DNA from: JAEELC01 sp963605425
GTDB taxonomy: Bacteria > Bacillota_I > Bacilli_A > Acholeplasmatales > Anaeroplasmataceae
Direction: 5' to 3'
Assembly (NCBI GenBank): GCA_963605425.1
Contig: CAVCUQ010000001.1
Location: forward strand, 1-64,000
Length of the DNA: 64,000 bases
Both the position numbers and the translations under genes were made by a program. Shown in pieces: positions 54,187 through 64,000 of the stretch (within the stretch, counting starts at the first letter, position 1; every line of letters starts with the position of its first letter). A model generated the notes under the pieces. The model did no database searches. It saw only the letters and a list, made by a program, of their open reading frames with translations, and had not been told where the DNA came from.

Positions 54187-55611
54187 TTAAATTGTTTCTT
54201 TTTTATTTTGATTTATAGTATTCATTACTGCCTTTTCATTGTAGAAACATAGAATTATAGCACCAATAATACAGAAGGCAAAAGCTACAATACCTACAAT
54301 CATTAAACCTTCAGTTGAAGGAGTTATATCATTACTCTTAAGCATTTCTTCAGTTCTATCTGATCCAATAATTGCAAGAGACGTGAATGCTAAAAGGGCA
54401 AGGGATTGGCCAAACTTCATTGCAAAAGTTCTGGCCGCAAAAAACATTCCTTCTCTTTTTTCACCGCTTACAATGGAATCTTCTTCGGCTACATCAGCTA
54501 CAATTGATTGAGGAATTATTCCAAGTAAAGCCATAGGGAATGAAGCTACAACAACGACTGCTATACCATATACATATCCTAAGGCACTACCATTTTCCAG
54601 ATTTGATCCTGAACATATAGCAGTCAAAATATAAGCTATACTTAAACCAATGAATCCAACAATAGTAAGTTTCTTCTTCCCAAACTTTTCGACAAGTTTA
54701 GATACAATAGGATAGAAACAAGCTGATAAAACAGTCATAGCACCCATAAAATACATAGTAAAGCTTGAATCTAGTTTCATAGAATATTTTACAAAGAATG
54801 GAAGTCCAGTTTGGAATAATGTGATACCAACCCAGTACATTATATCGCTTAAAGCAAATATTTTGAAATTATTATTCTTAAAAGTTTTACCTAAAGATGC
54901 AAAAGCATTAGAATTAGCTGGTTTAACTTCAATAAAATCAGTTTCTTTTAATTTAAATGTAGGTAGTAACATACAGAAAAGTGCAATTACAGAAAGTACT
55001 GTAAAACAAATTCTATAAGCATTATAGTATCCTACTGCATTTTCAAGTAGTCCTCCAAACACAAATGGAGTATATGCAAGAAGTGTACCTGCAAAATATG
55101 TAAGAGAAATATATGTTGATATATTCATTCTATCTTCTTGTGTCTTACCAAATTCACTAATTAAGGCATTATATGGTGTGCAGTAAATAGTCATAAATGT
55201 ATAAAATAATACTAAAGTAACAGCTATCCAAGCAATATTAATACCACTTACCTTATTAACTGGAGCCATAAATACAAGTACAGTTGTGATTGCAAAAGGT
55301 ATGGCAGCTTTTTGCATAAATGGTAATCTTCTTCCTTTAGGATTACGTGAGTTGTCAGATAAATTAGCTACCATCGGATCGGTTACAGCGTCCCAAATTC
55401 TACATAGGGCTGTAATTAAACCTAAAACAGTTAAGAATCCACCAATAATTAAACCAGATGGAATTAAATTAGGTGTACCTTTTTCTTGGACATCTGAACC
55501 AATTAAATAAAATGATACAAGCCAAGCATTGATAATACCACCTAAGATACTCCAACCGAGTTGACCAATTGCAAATATCCACATTTGCTTTTTAGTTAAT
55601 CTTTTATTCAT
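54187..55611 (-). CDS. GPH-family sugar:cation symporter
   Basis: 474 residues with 12 membrane helices. WDAVTDPMVANLSDNSRNPKGRRLPF near residue 70 is the glycoside-pentoside-hexuronide (MelB-like) signature with the Na+/H+-site Asp residues. FGKKKLTIVGF marks the central loop. It is first in the operon with a cre-controlled promoter. Substrate inferred as an alpha-galactoside from its neighbours. Start ATG 55611 follows AAGGAAGAAGG. Confidence 0.85.
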   Translation of the reverse strand: MNKRLTKKQMWIFAIGQLGWSILGGIINAWLVSFYLIGSDVQEKGTPNLIPSGLIIGGFLTVLGLITALCRIWDAVTDPMVANLSDNSRNPKGRRLPFMQKAAIPFAITTVLVFMAPVNKVSGINIAWIAVTLVLFYTFMTIYCTPYNALISEFGKTQEDRMNISTYISLTYFAGTLLAYTPFVFGGLLENAVGYYNAYRICFTVLSVIALFCMLLPTFKLKETDFIEVKPANSNAFASLGKTFKNNNFKIFALSDIMYWVGITLFQTGLPFFVKYSMKLDSSFTMYFMGAMTVLSACFYPIVSKLVEKFGKKKLTIVGFIGLSIAYILTAICSGSNLENGSALGYVYGIAVVVVASFPMALLGIIPQSIVADVAEEDSIVSGEKREGMFFAARTFAMKFGQSLALLAFTSLAIIGSDRTEEMLKSNDITPSTEGLMIVGIVAFAFCIIGAIILCFYNEKAVMNTINQNKKETI

Positions 55612-55646
55612 AAAATACCTTCTTCCTTTTATTATATAGTTGTTAT

Positions 55647-55675
55647 ATTTTAGCATATAAAGCGCTTGCATTCAA
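55647..55675 (-). promoter_or_regulatory. Galactoside operon promoter with cre-like site
   Basis: Leftward TTGAAT (55670-55675), 17 bases, TAAAAT (55647-55652). ATAAAGCGCTTGCAT at 55657-55671 lies in the spacer and, read leftward, fits the CcpA consensus but for one base. Glucose repression is expected. Confidence 0.7.
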
Positions 55676-55741
55676 CAAAAGGAAATGAAATTATGCTTTA
55701 GAGTAATTAAATATGCATATAATTTGAAGATTTCAAGCATT

Positions 55742-55767
55742 AAAAAAAGCCCTTAGATTAGGACTTT
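55742..55767 (-). terminator. Terminator of the TPR-GGDEF gene
   Basis: AAGTCCT and AGGGCTT (one G-U), followed by a T-run read leftward; the stem overlaps the gene end. Confidence 0.7.
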
Positions 55768-57716
55768 TTATTAACAGTATAGAATAAATATTGGTTTTTA
55801 CCATTATTTTTAGCTTTATATAATGCTTTGTCAGCTTTGTTTTTAACATCATTAAAATCAGAATCACTGGTCAATTTAGCTACACCAATTGTAACCGTTA
55901 GAGATTTACTTCCAATTTTAATTTTTGATATATTTTTTTGCAAATCATCTAATTTTAAATTAATATTATTCTCATCCTTATTAACTAAACCAACAAACTC
56001 TTCACCGCCGATTCTTGCAACACATTCATCACCAAGAGTCTCTTTTAAAGTTTTAGCAAATTCAGTTAAGATTACGTCACCTTCATCGTGGCCATAAGTA
56101 TCATTAATAAGTTTAAAATCATCAATATCAATCATTAATAGATAAGGTTCTTCTTTTAATGATCTAACTTGACTTACAATATTATTTAAACCATATCTAT
56201 TATAAAGTTTAGTTAATTCATCACGAGAATAATTAGATACAGCTTCGTTAAATCTATCAATTTGAAGTAAAACAGGGCTTAATGTCTCTTTAATTAAAGA
56301 TATCATATAAGTATTTTCTTTGGCTTCTAAATTCCCCATACAAGGAAGGCCAATTAAGATATATAAATAATCTCCAACCTTATCTTTAGATACCTTAATA
56401 CAAGCAACACTATCTACATTTTCTCTAATCGCATCAGAAAGTTCTTTACTTTCAAAGTATTTAATACCATCTACATTAGATATATGAAGTCCTTTATACA
56501 CAAAACTTTCTTTTTCAATAATAACCTTAACTTTAGAAGCTCCTAAGATATCTTTAATATTTTCTTCAATTAGAGAATCAATATTAGCCTTAGTGTCTAA
56601 AGAATTAATCTCACTAATAAATGTTGTAAGTTTTTGCATCTTCTCAAATAGATAACGATATCTTAAATCAAGGAATGATTCATATAATTTCTTATCATTA
56701 GAAGCTGCAAGAACAAAGGTATTATTTATTTCATCTAATAATTTAGATTTAGCCTCTAATGCCTTAATATATAATTCATGATCATATTCTTTAAAAATAT
56801 TTATAGATTCGTTGATAATCTCATGTTTATTTCCAAGGATAGTATTATATTTAGGGAATAAAATCTTATAATATTTGAAAGCTTCTGCCTTATTATTAAT
56901 CTTTAAATAATATTTACCATAAGCAGAATACGCTTCACTTACGTCGACATTATCTTTGTAATTCTCTTGCGTTTCAAGTTCGCTAGTTATCTTATCAATA
57001 TAAATTTTAGACTCATCTAACAAATCATTAGAAATTAAGCATTCAACCATGTAAGCATATACTAAATAATATTCGAATATGTGTTCTTTTTCATTGATCT
57101 CAAGCATCTTACGAGCATAACTTAAAGCTTCTTTCTTATCGAACTTTGAATAAACTTTGATCTTTAGTATTATCATAATGCTCTTTTCAGCAAGTGATAG
57201 TGACGCATTATTAGATTCAAGTTTTTTAAGCATTTCAAAGGCTTTATCAGTTAAACCTAAATCAAGTAATAGATAGAATCCATTAACTGCAAAAGAATAG
57301 AAATAATTAATATTTTTAGTTTCTTCTGCTATATCCATACCTTCACTCATAATTTGATAACTATCATAAAGATTAGCCTTATAATTATTATAAATTAATT
57401 CATTATTTAAAACACTTAAATAACCGGTCTTATATTTATAGTCATCTATTGTATGATATATTTCAATAGCTTTCTTATTATAGTCGTGAGCAAGTTCAAT
57501 ATCAGAACCATGATATAGCCAGAAATACATACCAAGAGATAAAGCATAGCCGACCTTATCATCTATTTCTTTGGATACGCTTGAAAATAAATCAATATAT
57601 TTGTCGATTTCTTCTTCATCATATAAATTATTCAAGATATAATTTCTAATCTTTTCAATCAATGAATGGTTATTCTTGTAATCTTCAATTAATTTGTTAA
57701 ATTCATCAGAAATCAT
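55758..57716 (-). CDS. TPR-GGDEF signalling protein
   Basis: 652 residues, no membrane helix. The first ~330 residues are helical repeats of TPR type (for example KALEAKS, SAYGKYYLKINNKAEAFKYYK). A GAF-like part at ~370-470 is followed by a GGDEF domain starting DELTKLYNRYG with the active loop ARIGGEEFVGLV. It is probably a soluble diguanylate cyclase responding to a bound partner. The second GGDEF gene in the window. Start ATG 57716 follows AGGGGGT. Confidence 0.8.
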   Translation of the reverse strand: MISDEFNKLIEDYKNNHSLIEKIRNYILNNLYDEEEIDKYIDLFSSVSKEIDDKVGYALSLGMYFWLYHGSDIELAHDYNKKAIEIYHTIDDYKYKTGYLSVLNNELIYNNYKANLYDSYQIMSEGMDIAEETKNINYFYSFAVNGFYLLLDLGLTDKAFEMLKKLESNNASLSLAEKSIMIILKIKVYSKFDKKEALSYARKMLEINEKEHIFEYYLVYAYMVECLISNDLLDESKIYIDKITSELETQENYKDNVDVSEAYSAYGKYYLKINNKAEAFKYYKILFPKYNTILGNKHEIINESINIFKEYDHELYIKALEAKSKLLDEINNTFVLAASNDKKLYESFLDLRYRYLFEKMQKLTTFISEINSLDTKANIDSLIEENIKDILGASKVKVIIEKESFVYKGLHISNVDGIKYFESKELSDAIRENVDSVACIKVSKDKVGDYLYILIGLPCMGNLEAKENTYMISLIKETLSPVLLQIDRFNEAVSNYSRDELTKLYNRYGLNNIVSQVRSLKEEPYLLMIDIDDFKLINDTYGHDEGDVILTEFAKTLKETLGDECVARIGGEEFVGLVNKDENNINLKLDDLQKNISKIKIGSKSLTVTIGVAKLTSDSDFNDVKNKADKALYKAKNNGKNQYLFYTVNKKS

Positions 57717-57783
57717 AAGAATACCCCCTACATTCATAATAGATATCTTATTTTATAACTTTTTTAAATGAAAATCAATTTTT

Positions 57784-59559
57784 TTAACTTATATCGAATT
57801 GAGAATTATATAATACAGCATAGAAGCCATTCTTTTCAAGTAATTCTTGATGTCTTCCAGTTTCAACTATATCACCATCTTTAAGCACTAATATTACATC
57901 AGCGTTTTTAATAGTTGAAAGTCTATGGGCTATAACGAAACTAGTTCTGCCTTCCATTAGATTGTCCATTGCATTTTGAATAACAATTTCACTTCTAGTA
58001 TCTACATTACTTGTAGCTTCATCTAGTATAAGCATTGGTTTATCTCTAAGCATAGCTCTAGCTATAGTTAACTCTTGTTTTTGACCTTCTGATAAACTTA
58101 AATTTTCATTTATTATAGTATCAAGTCCATCAGGAAGAGTATTAATATAATGTTTTAATCCTACACTTTCTAAAGCATTTAGAATAGCCTCATCAGTAAT
58201 ACTTAAATCATTATATCTTAAATTATCTCTAATACTACCTTCAAACAGCCATGTATCTTGTAAAATCATATCAAATTGATCACGTACATTTTCTCTTGTT
58301 ACACTCTTTGTATCTATTCCATCAATTAAGATATGACCACTATTTACCTCATAGAATCTCATAAGTAAATTTACAAGTGTTGTTTTACCAGCACCAGTAG
58401 GACCTACAATTGCAATCTTTTGACCTTTTATAACAGATAAAGAGAAATCATGAATTATTTCTTTATCTTTAGAATAACCGAATGCAACATGCTCAAATTC
58501 TACATTACCTTGAGTATTAGTAAGTAAAGCTTTTTTAGTGCTTTCATCTTCTTCACTTTCTTCGTCTAAGTAAGCAAATACTCTCTTTGAAGCACTTGAT
58601 GCTTGTTGGATATATGTTACTGATTGAGAGAATGTAGAAAGTGGTTGAGAATATAAACGAGAATAAATTTGGAATGTAACAAGTGTAGCTAGTATAGTAG
58701 CGTCTATACTACCATCACTTCTTATAGACATTAAGATACCTACTAAGAATATTAGTGCATAGGCAATATTAGATACTAATGTCATAATAGGCATCATCAT
58801 ATTAGTTAATAATTGACTCTTACGATTTGATTCATATAGATTATTATTAATTTCTGAAAATTTATTAATTTCAAAATCCTTAGCACCATATTCTCTAACT
58901 AAATTAATATTAGAAAATACTTCTTCTATATCAGCGTTCATCTTACCTAAAGTTTTTTGTCTAATATGGAATTGTTTTTGACTCTTACCACCAATAATAA
59001 TTACTGCAATAAATCCAAGCAAAGATACACCAATTGTAATTAATGAAAGAGGCGCACTAGTCTTAAACATCATTACAGTAATACCTACAAATAGTACAAT
59101 TGCGTTTAATACATTTGCAATAGATTGAGATAAGGCTTGAGAAAGTGTATCTACATCGTTTGTAATTACACTCATTACATCTCCTCTTTGATGTGAATCA
59201 TAGAAAGATAGAGGCAAAGTAACTAATTTCTTGTTTATATCAGATCTCAACTTTTTAGATAAAGAAGCTGATACTAAAGATGAAATAAGAGACATAATAT
59301 AACTTGCAAGAGCACCAATTAAATAGATAATAATTAAATTAAGAGTAGCTGTGTTAAATTCATTAAAGTCTATAGATGATCCTGGCATTAAACCATTAGT
59401 TATGATTGTCATTAAATCCATAATTTTTTGAGGACCTATTATAGTCGCAACACTCGATATAATTGCAAAAATTATACAAATTATTATAAAAGGAATATAT
59501 TTTTTAGAATAAGCAAATAACTTCTTTATTGAAGTAAAATCTTTCTTTTGATGTTTCAT
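57784..59559 (-). CDS. Heterodimeric ABC exporter, subunit with canonical Walker B
   Basis: 591 residues: a membrane domain with helices from ~20 to 310, then an ATPase with VGPTGAGKTTLVNLLMRF and LILDEATSNVD. The signature is altered to LSEGQKQELTIAR. It matches the BmrCD-like split, with its partner 59559-61298 supplying the good signature. It shares one base with that partner. Last gene of the MarR-led operon. Confidence 0.85.
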   Translation of the reverse strand: MKHQKKDFTSIKKLFAYSKKYIPFIIICIIFAIISSVATIIGPQKIMDLMTIITNGLMPGSSIDFNEFNTATLNLIIIYLIGALASYIMSLISSLVSASLSKKLRSDINKKLVTLPLSFYDSHQRGDVMSVITNDVDTLSQALSQSIANVLNAIVLFVGITVMMFKTSAPLSLITIGVSLLGFIAVIIIGGKSQKQFHIRQKTLGKMNADIEEVFSNINLVREYGAKDFEINKFSEINNNLYESNRKSQLLTNMMMPIMTLVSNIAYALIFLVGILMSIRSDGSIDATILATLVTFQIYSRLYSQPLSTFSQSVTYIQQASSASKRVFAYLDEESEEDESTKKALLTNTQGNVEFEHVAFGYSKDKEIIHDFSLSVIKGQKIAIVGPTGAGKTTLVNLLMRFYEVNSGHILIDGIDTKSVTRENVRDQFDMILQDTWLFEGSIRDNLRYNDLSITDEAILNALESVGLKHYINTLPDGLDTIINENLSLSEGQKQELTIARAMLRDKPMLILDEATSNVDTRSEIVIQNAMDNLMEGRTSFVIAHRLSTIKNADVILVLKDGDIVETGRHQELLEKNGFYAVLYNSQFDIS

Positions 59560-61298
59560 TATAATTCCTCCTTATCTAATTGTGATAATGCAATTTCTTT
59601 GTATAAAGCACTTCTTTCAAGTAATTCTTCATGAGTTCCGATAGAATCTATAGCACCATCATTTAAAACAATAATTTTATCTGCATTTTTAACAGTACCA
59701 ATTCTTTGAGCAATAATAATTATAGTTTTATCCTTATAATTTTCTTTAATTGCCTTTCTGACCTCACTATCAGTTTTAAAGTCTAGAGCTGAGAAAGTAT
59801 CATCAAAGATATAAATATCACTATCTTTATATAAACTTCTGGCAATAGAAAGTCTTTGTTTTTGACCACCTGAGAAGTTTGTACCACCTTGTGATACTTT
59901 TGTATCAAGACCTTCATAAGCATTAATAAAATCAGCTTTACTAGATATAATTACTTGTTCTAATCTGTCCTCATCTATTTCACTTGAACCATAACAAATA
60001 TTAGATTTAACTGTTCCTTCAAATAAATTAGCTTTTTGATGAGCAATAGAAACTCTTTTATTTAAATCAGCTAGTTTATAACCTTTAACATTCATATTAT
60101 CAATCAATATCTCACCCTTTTGAACATCGTATGATCTATTAATTAAATTAGCTATAGTACTTTTACCTGAACCAGTAGGACCTATGATAGCGACTACTTC
60201 TCCTTTATTAATCTTAAAGTTTAGTCCAGATACATTATATTTATCATCATTTGTATATGAGAAAGATACATCTTTGAATTCAACTACACCTTCATGAGTA
60301 TCATTTGTCATCTTACCATCTTCAATAGTAGGCTCAGTTTCAAGTACTTCATTGATACGTTTTAATGAAACTAAGACTCTAGGTAGTAACATGAAAATCA
60401 TAATAAGCATCATAAAGCTCATAACGATTTGAATTGAATAGCTTGAAAAGGCTGTCATTTCTCCTAAAATTTTAGGTTTATCAACCATTTCAGCATCATT
60501 AATTATAATTCCAGCAAAATAATAGATAGCTAGATTTAACCCTTCCATTACTAAAGTAATAATAGGCATCATTACTCCAGATACTAAACTTGTAAATAAA
60601 TTATTTTTATAAACATTTTCATTAGTCTTTTCATATTTTTTTGTTTGGTAGTCATTTGCATCAAAAGCTCTAATTACTCTAACACCTTGCATATTTTCTC
60701 TTGCACGAAGATTAAGTTCATCAGTTAAGGTTTGAATCTTTTTAAACTTAGGCAGTGCAACAATTACAACTATTGTCACAAGAACTAGTATAATTAAGAC
60801 AGCTACAACTGTTGAAAGTGTCCAATAAATATGAGATGAAGATATTTTTGCAATAGCCCAAATAGCTGTTATAGGAGCTCTAAATAATAAACCTGTTCCC
60901 ATACCTAGGAAGTTTTGAACTTGAACAACATCATTAGTAGTTCTTGTAATTAAACTTGATGTTTCAAATTGATTAATTTCAGAAAGTGATAATTCTGAAA
61001 CCTTCTTAAAGAATTTATCTCTAATCTTTTTTGTAATACTTGATGAGAAAGTAGAGATAAAATAAGCGTTAAGAAGTGCTAGTGCTAAACTTAAGAAAGC
61101 ACATAAAATCATCATTAAACCGTTATACCATACTTCATTTTTATCAATAGATGTAAAACTAGTTGTAACAATCTCAGTTAGTCTTGATGTATATTCAGGC
61201 ATTTTAAGTTCTAGTGCAACTTGCCCTATTACATCTAAAATAATACAAATAAGAAATATCCATTCTTTTTTTTGCATTGTCTTAAATATTGTTTTCAT
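59559..61298 (-). CDS. Heterodimeric ABC exporter, subunit with degenerate Walker B
   Basis: 579 residues. The membrane domain is followed by an ATPase with IIGPTGSGKSTIANLI, a canonical FSGGQKQRLSIARSL signature, and YIFDDTFSALD with Asp in place of the catalytic Glu. Overlaps the MarR gene by 17 bases and the next subunit by one. A drug-efflux role is inferred from the MarR context. Confidence 0.85.
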   Translation of the reverse strand: MKTIFKTMQKKEWIFLICIILDVIGQVALELKMPEYTSRLTEIVTTSFTSIDKNEVWYNGLMMILCAFLSLALALLNAYFISTFSSSITKKIRDKFFKKVSELSLSEINQFETSSLITRTTNDVVQVQNFLGMGTGLLFRAPITAIWAIAKISSSHIYWTLSTVVAVLIILVLVTIVVIVALPKFKKIQTLTDELNLRARENMQGVRVIRAFDANDYQTKKYEKTNENVYKNNLFTSLVSGVMMPIITLVMEGLNLAIYYFAGIIINDAEMVDKPKILGEMTAFSSYSIQIVMSFMMLIMIFMLLPRVLVSLKRINEVLETEPTIEDGKMTNDTHEGVVEFKDVSFSYTNDDKYNVSGLNFKINKGEVVAIIGPTGSGKSTIANLINRSYDVQKGEILIDNMNVKGYKLADLNKRVSIAHQKANLFEGTVKSNICYGSSEIDEDRLEQVIISSKADFINAYEGLDTKVSQGGTNFSGGQKQRLSIARSLYKDSDIYIFDDTFSALDFKTDSEVRKAIKENYKDKTIIIIAQRIGTVKNADKIIVLNDGAIDSIGTHEELLERSALYKEIALSQLDKEEL

Positions 61299-61692
61299 GG
61301 TTCCTCATTTCCTCCTTCATAACATTTAATACTTTAATAAACCCATTAAGTTCCTCTTCACTTGTTTTCTTAATAACATTATCTAAAACATTTAAAACAT
61401 GTTTTTTATCTTCTGTTACTACAAAGATACCTTTTTCCGTCAAAGATATATAAGTGATTCTCTTATCTTTTTCATCTTTTTCTCTAAGTACAAGCCCTTC
61501 ATTTTCTAAGTCGTTTATGATGACTGCAATTCTAGCAGTTGATACATCTAAGGCCTTAGCTAAATCAAGTGACTTTGTCTTACCATTTTCATTTAAGTAA
61601 CCTAAAATAAAATGTTTACCTTTAACTTTAAAATTAAAGTCTTTCCCTTTTGAATTATCACATAATACTCTAAATAATTCTTCTGGCTTCAT
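61282..61692 (-). CDS. MarR-type transcriptional regulator
   Basis: 136 residues. The winged HTH has KSLDLAKALDVSTARIAVIINDLENEGLV at ~37-65 and the wing RITYISLTEKG. It is first in the operon with the ABC exporter, the usual arrangement for self-repressing drug-response regulators. A matching dyad lies in its own promoter region. The ribosome site is AAAGGAG. Confidence 0.85.
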   Translation of the reverse strand: MKPEELFRVLCDNSKGKDFNFKVKGKHFILGYLNENGKTKSLDLAKALDVSTARIAVIINDLENEGLVLREKDEKDKRITYISLTEKGIFVVTEDKKHVLNVLDNVIKKTSEEELNGFIKVLNVMKEEMRNHENNI

Positions 61693-61714
61693 ATATTACT
61701 CCTTTGCTTTACAA

Positions 61715-61733
61715 TTACTAACCCTGTTAGTTA
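61715..61733. promoter_or_regulatory. Probable MarR operator
   Basis: ACTAAC-CCT-GTTAGT at 61717-61731 is a perfect dyad 25 bases upstream of the marR start, the right size and place for MarR-family autorepression. Confidence 0.6.
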
Positions 61734-61814
61734 TTTCATATTATATTCAATAAAAACAATATTTCAATAGATTTAAGAGTTTTCTCAAAATTTCACATAA
61801 TCTCACACAATTTG

Positions 61815-61850
61815 TAAAAAAGCTAACCTTAAAATCATAAAGTTAGCTTT
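61815..61850 (-). terminator. MATE gene terminator
   Basis: AGCTAACCTT and AAAGTTAGCT pair with one G-U; a T-run follows read leftward. Confidence 0.8.
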
Positions 61851-61852
61851 AA

Positions 61853-63247
61853 TTAATAGATTATATCAATTGAATTCGATGTTTTCTTTGGAATTAAATA
61901 TTTTTCATACCAATGAGATCTTTTATCAAATACTAAATAAATTATAGATGATATACCCCAAGTTACAGGGTAAGCTGTATATAATAGCCATAACTCGTGC
62001 GAAACTACATTCATCATAAATGTAACATATATTACTCTAAATACACACCATATTCCAAGCATAATAGACATCGGTACTACTGCATGTCCTGAACCACGTA
62101 ACAAAGCCGCACTGCAGTGAGCAAAGGCAAGCAAAGGATAGAAAAAACATACTGTATGCAGGGCTGTTACTCCGCATTTAATTACATCTTTAGTTTCCTC
62201 TTCATCTCCGCTTACAAATAACGCAATAAGTTTATCTGCAAGTACATACCCTACAAGACCTATAATAAAGGCAATAATACAGGATGTTATAATTGCAAAG
62301 CGAGTACCTCTTTTAGCTCTATCTATATATCCAGCGCCTAAATTTTGACTGACGAACGTCGCAAGGCTTATTTGAAAACAAGTAATAGGTAAAAAAGCAA
62401 ATCCTTCAATCTTTGAATAGGCACCACATCCGCTAGTTGCATTTGATCCAAAGGAATTAATATTTGATTGAACTACTACATTAGCTAGTCCTATAACCGA
62501 ATTTTGTATACCTGAAGGAATTCCATTATAAAGAATTTCTTTTAAAATAGATTTACTAAATCTTAATTCTTTTAAAGATAAATGATAAATAGTATTCTTC
62601 TTTAGTAAAACAATTAGCGCTAAGATAGCAGATAAACTTTGACTTATTATAGTAGCTAAACTAGCCCCAGCCACACCTAAATTAAATTGTCCTATAAATA
62701 ATATATCAAGTACTACATTTAAAATAGAAGCTATTATTAAAAATATTAACGGTCTTTTCGAATCGCCTAAAGCTTGCAGGATAGATGAAAATGTATTGTA
62801 TAAAATTACAGAAGCTACTCCTATAAAATAGATTCTAAAATAAGATACACTTTCAGGATAAACATCACTTGGGGTATTAATAGCCCTTAAAATATAAGGT
62901 GATAAAATGGTTCCTAATATTGTTAGAATAATAGATGAAATGATTCCTACTAAAACATCATTGTGAATAGCTTTACGCATGGAAATAGTATCATTTCTAC
63001 CAAAATATTTAGCTATAACAACACCAGCTCCACTTGCAAGACCAATAAAAAAAGAATTAAATAAGAAAATTAAATTACCACTACTACTAACAGCGGCTAA
63101 AGCCTCTTTTCCTATCATATTACCGACTATAACACTATCAACTATATTATATAGAGTTTGAAATAAATTTGAAAAGAAAATCGGAATAGCAAATGCTAAA
63201 ATAATCTTCCATTCCTTTCCTTTTGTCATATCAATTGTACTTTGCAA
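61853..63247 (-). CDS. MATE family efflux transporter
   Basis: 464 residues, 12 membrane helices. WKIILAFAIPIFFSNLFQTLYNIVDSVIVGN and GIPSGIQNSVIGLANVVVQSNINSFGS are typical NorM/DinF-branch sequences. It exports cationic compounds. The start is probably TTG 63247, preceded by AAAAGGAA; ATG 63229 is the alternative but lies ~27 bases from the site. A single gene. Confidence 0.85.
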   Translation of the reverse strand: MQSTIDMTKGKEWKIILAFAIPIFFSNLFQTLYNIVDSVIVGNMIGKEALAAVSSSGNLIFLFNSFFIGLASGAGVVIAKYFGRNDTISMRKAIHNDVLVGIISSIILTILGTILSPYILRAINTPSDVYPESVSYFRIYFIGVASVILYNTFSSILQALGDSKRPLIFLIIASILNVVLDILFIGQFNLGVAGASLATIISQSLSAILALIVLLKKNTIYHLSLKELRFSKSILKEILYNGIPSGIQNSVIGLANVVVQSNINSFGSNATSGCGAYSKIEGFAFLPITCFQISLATFVSQNLGAGYIDRAKRGTRFAIITSCIIAFIIGLVGYVLADKLIALFVSGDEEETKDVIKCGVTALHTVCFFYPLLAFAHCSAALLRGSGHAVVPMSIMLGIWCVFRVIYVTFMMNVVSHELWLLYTAYPVTWGISSIIYLVFDKRSHWYEKYLIPKKTSNSIDIIY

Positions 63248-63339
63248 AATATCATATTCCTTTTATAATTAATTGTTTCAATTATAAAACAGTAAATGTC
63301 TTTTGTCTTCTATTATGCTTAAAATATTATTTTTATAAT

Positions 63340-63388
63340 AAAAAACACCTTACAAAGTAGATAAAAATTATTACTACTTAATAAGGTA
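63340..63388 (-). terminator. DUF6273 gene terminator
   Basis: ACCTTA and AAGTAG pair with CTACTT and TAAGGT in a long two-part stem, with a T-run read leftward. Confidence 0.8.
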
Positions 63389-63395
63389 TATATTA

Positions 63396-63998
63396 TTACT
63401 TATTTTCTATTAAATTTAATGTTTTATCTTTTTTAATCCAAACAGCTACTCTAATACCAATAGTAGGATTATTTATCTTAGCTCTTGTAATATTACCAAA
63501 ACCATCAACGATTTTAGCATAATCATGTTTAGAATCATAATTCTTAAGCCAATATTTACCATATCCAGACTCATTAGTTTCAAAGCCATTAGCAAAGATT
63601 AAACTAGATGGTTTAGCACGAAGTCCTAGATTTTCTTTATTATAATCGATATTAAAATATCTAATAAGATCATCTAAAGATAAAATATAGAATTTATCCT
63701 TACCTAAATCATCAATTAAGCTTAATTCAACAGGTGAAAAATTCTTTTCAAATTCATTTGTTAAATAAGCTTTAATTTCACTATTAACGTATAAATTATA
63801 ATCTTCTTTATGCAAAGAGTTAGAAAAAACAATATTTTTTACAATATAATCACTCCAAAGTAATACACTATCTTTGTTTTCAGCTATAACAGTGAAATCA
63901 ATCATATTGCCTGACTCTTTATCAAATCCAAACTTAACGTTCTTACCAATCAGATTACTTTTAGTAGAATTAAACAAATTAACATCAAACTTTTCCAT
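63396..63998 (-). CDS. DUF6273-like protein, start at window edge
   Basis: 200 residues are visible. YGKYWLKNYDSKHDYAKIVDGFGNI then NPTIGIRVAVWIKK resembles the C-terminal part of the DUF6273 fold, a C-type-lectin-like module found in surface or signal proteins of gut Firmicutes. Only two bases precede the ATG, so its ribosome site cannot be seen and the true gene may start outside the window. No signal peptide is seen. Confidence 0.6.
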   Translation of the reverse strand: MEKFDVNLFNSTKSNLIGKNVKFGFDKESGNMIDFTVIAENKDSVLLWSDYIVKNIVFSNSLHKEDYNLYVNSEIKAYLTNEFEKNFSPVELSLIDDLGKDKFYILSLDDLIRYFNIDYNKENLGLRAKPSSLIFANGFETNESGYGKYWLKNYDSKHDYAKIVDGFGNITRAKINNPTIGIRVAVWIKKDKTLNLIENK

Positions 63999-64000
63999 TT

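Overview
The window is very AT-rich and uses the standard bacterial code: Trp is TGG and TGA ends several genes. The gene content points to an uncultured, gut-associated low-GC Bacillota of the Bacilli/Erysipelotrichia type. Signs of this are the plsY/parE-parC and xerD-deoB neighbourhoods, a YneF-type small membrane protein, a mucin-targeting M60 lipoprotein and a galactoside-use operon. Species cannot be assigned from the sequence alone.

Layout. 1-10.7 kb is a rightward run: pta, a CobW-like GTPase, a GltD-like oxidoreductase, a four-gene run (SDR, alpha/beta hydrolase, membrane protein, amidohydrolase), hemW-xerD-deoB and a small HExxH protein. 10.7-16.9 kb is almost gene-free and carries one leftward gene, a Fic-fold protein with a dead Fic motif and a C-terminal winged helix. 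16.9-25 kb is leftward: a TGS-nucleoside kinase, a DUF2828 Ro60-like protein with a long duplicated leader, parC and parE. 25-33 kb is mixed: plsY, yneF, ferredoxin, mscL, an M60 lipoprotein, an IS1182-type element and a membrane protein. 33-64 kb is mostly leftward: two GGDEF proteins, radC, folC, plsC, folA-thyA, ssb, ABC-F, phosphopantetheinyl transferase, Nudix, CDF, two heterodimeric ABC exporters (one beside a LysR gene, one led by MarR), a galactoside operon (GPH transporter, GH36, an unknown GT-B-like protein, galactokinase, MATE), another MATE and a DUF6273 protein cut close to the window edge.

Main interpretation. The gene-poor stretch looks like the chromosome's replication terminus. 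Bases 13315-13342 match the Firmicutes dif site at 25 of 28 positions (compared with the Staphylococcus aureus site from memory). Transcription converges on it from both sides. About 15 copies of an asymmetric ~36-bp element (17-bp palindrome CTAGT-N7-ACTAG, exactly 6 bases, then WWTGAAATTTTT) surround dif. Most have their AT-rich tail pointing away from dif on both sides, as polar Ter sites would. The winged-helix Fic-like gene sits inside this array, with two elements just upstream of its promoter. I propose a terminus-specific binding system, either a fork trap or a terminus organiser, with this protein as the candidate binder. The rest of the stretch holds stop-riddled gene remnants.

Other points of note are the tandem structured repeat in the leader of the Ro60-like gene, the unknown GT-B-like enzyme in the CcpA-type (cre) regulated galactoside operon, a tRNA T-arm mimic inside the IS, and short iteron-like repeats after the CDF gene.
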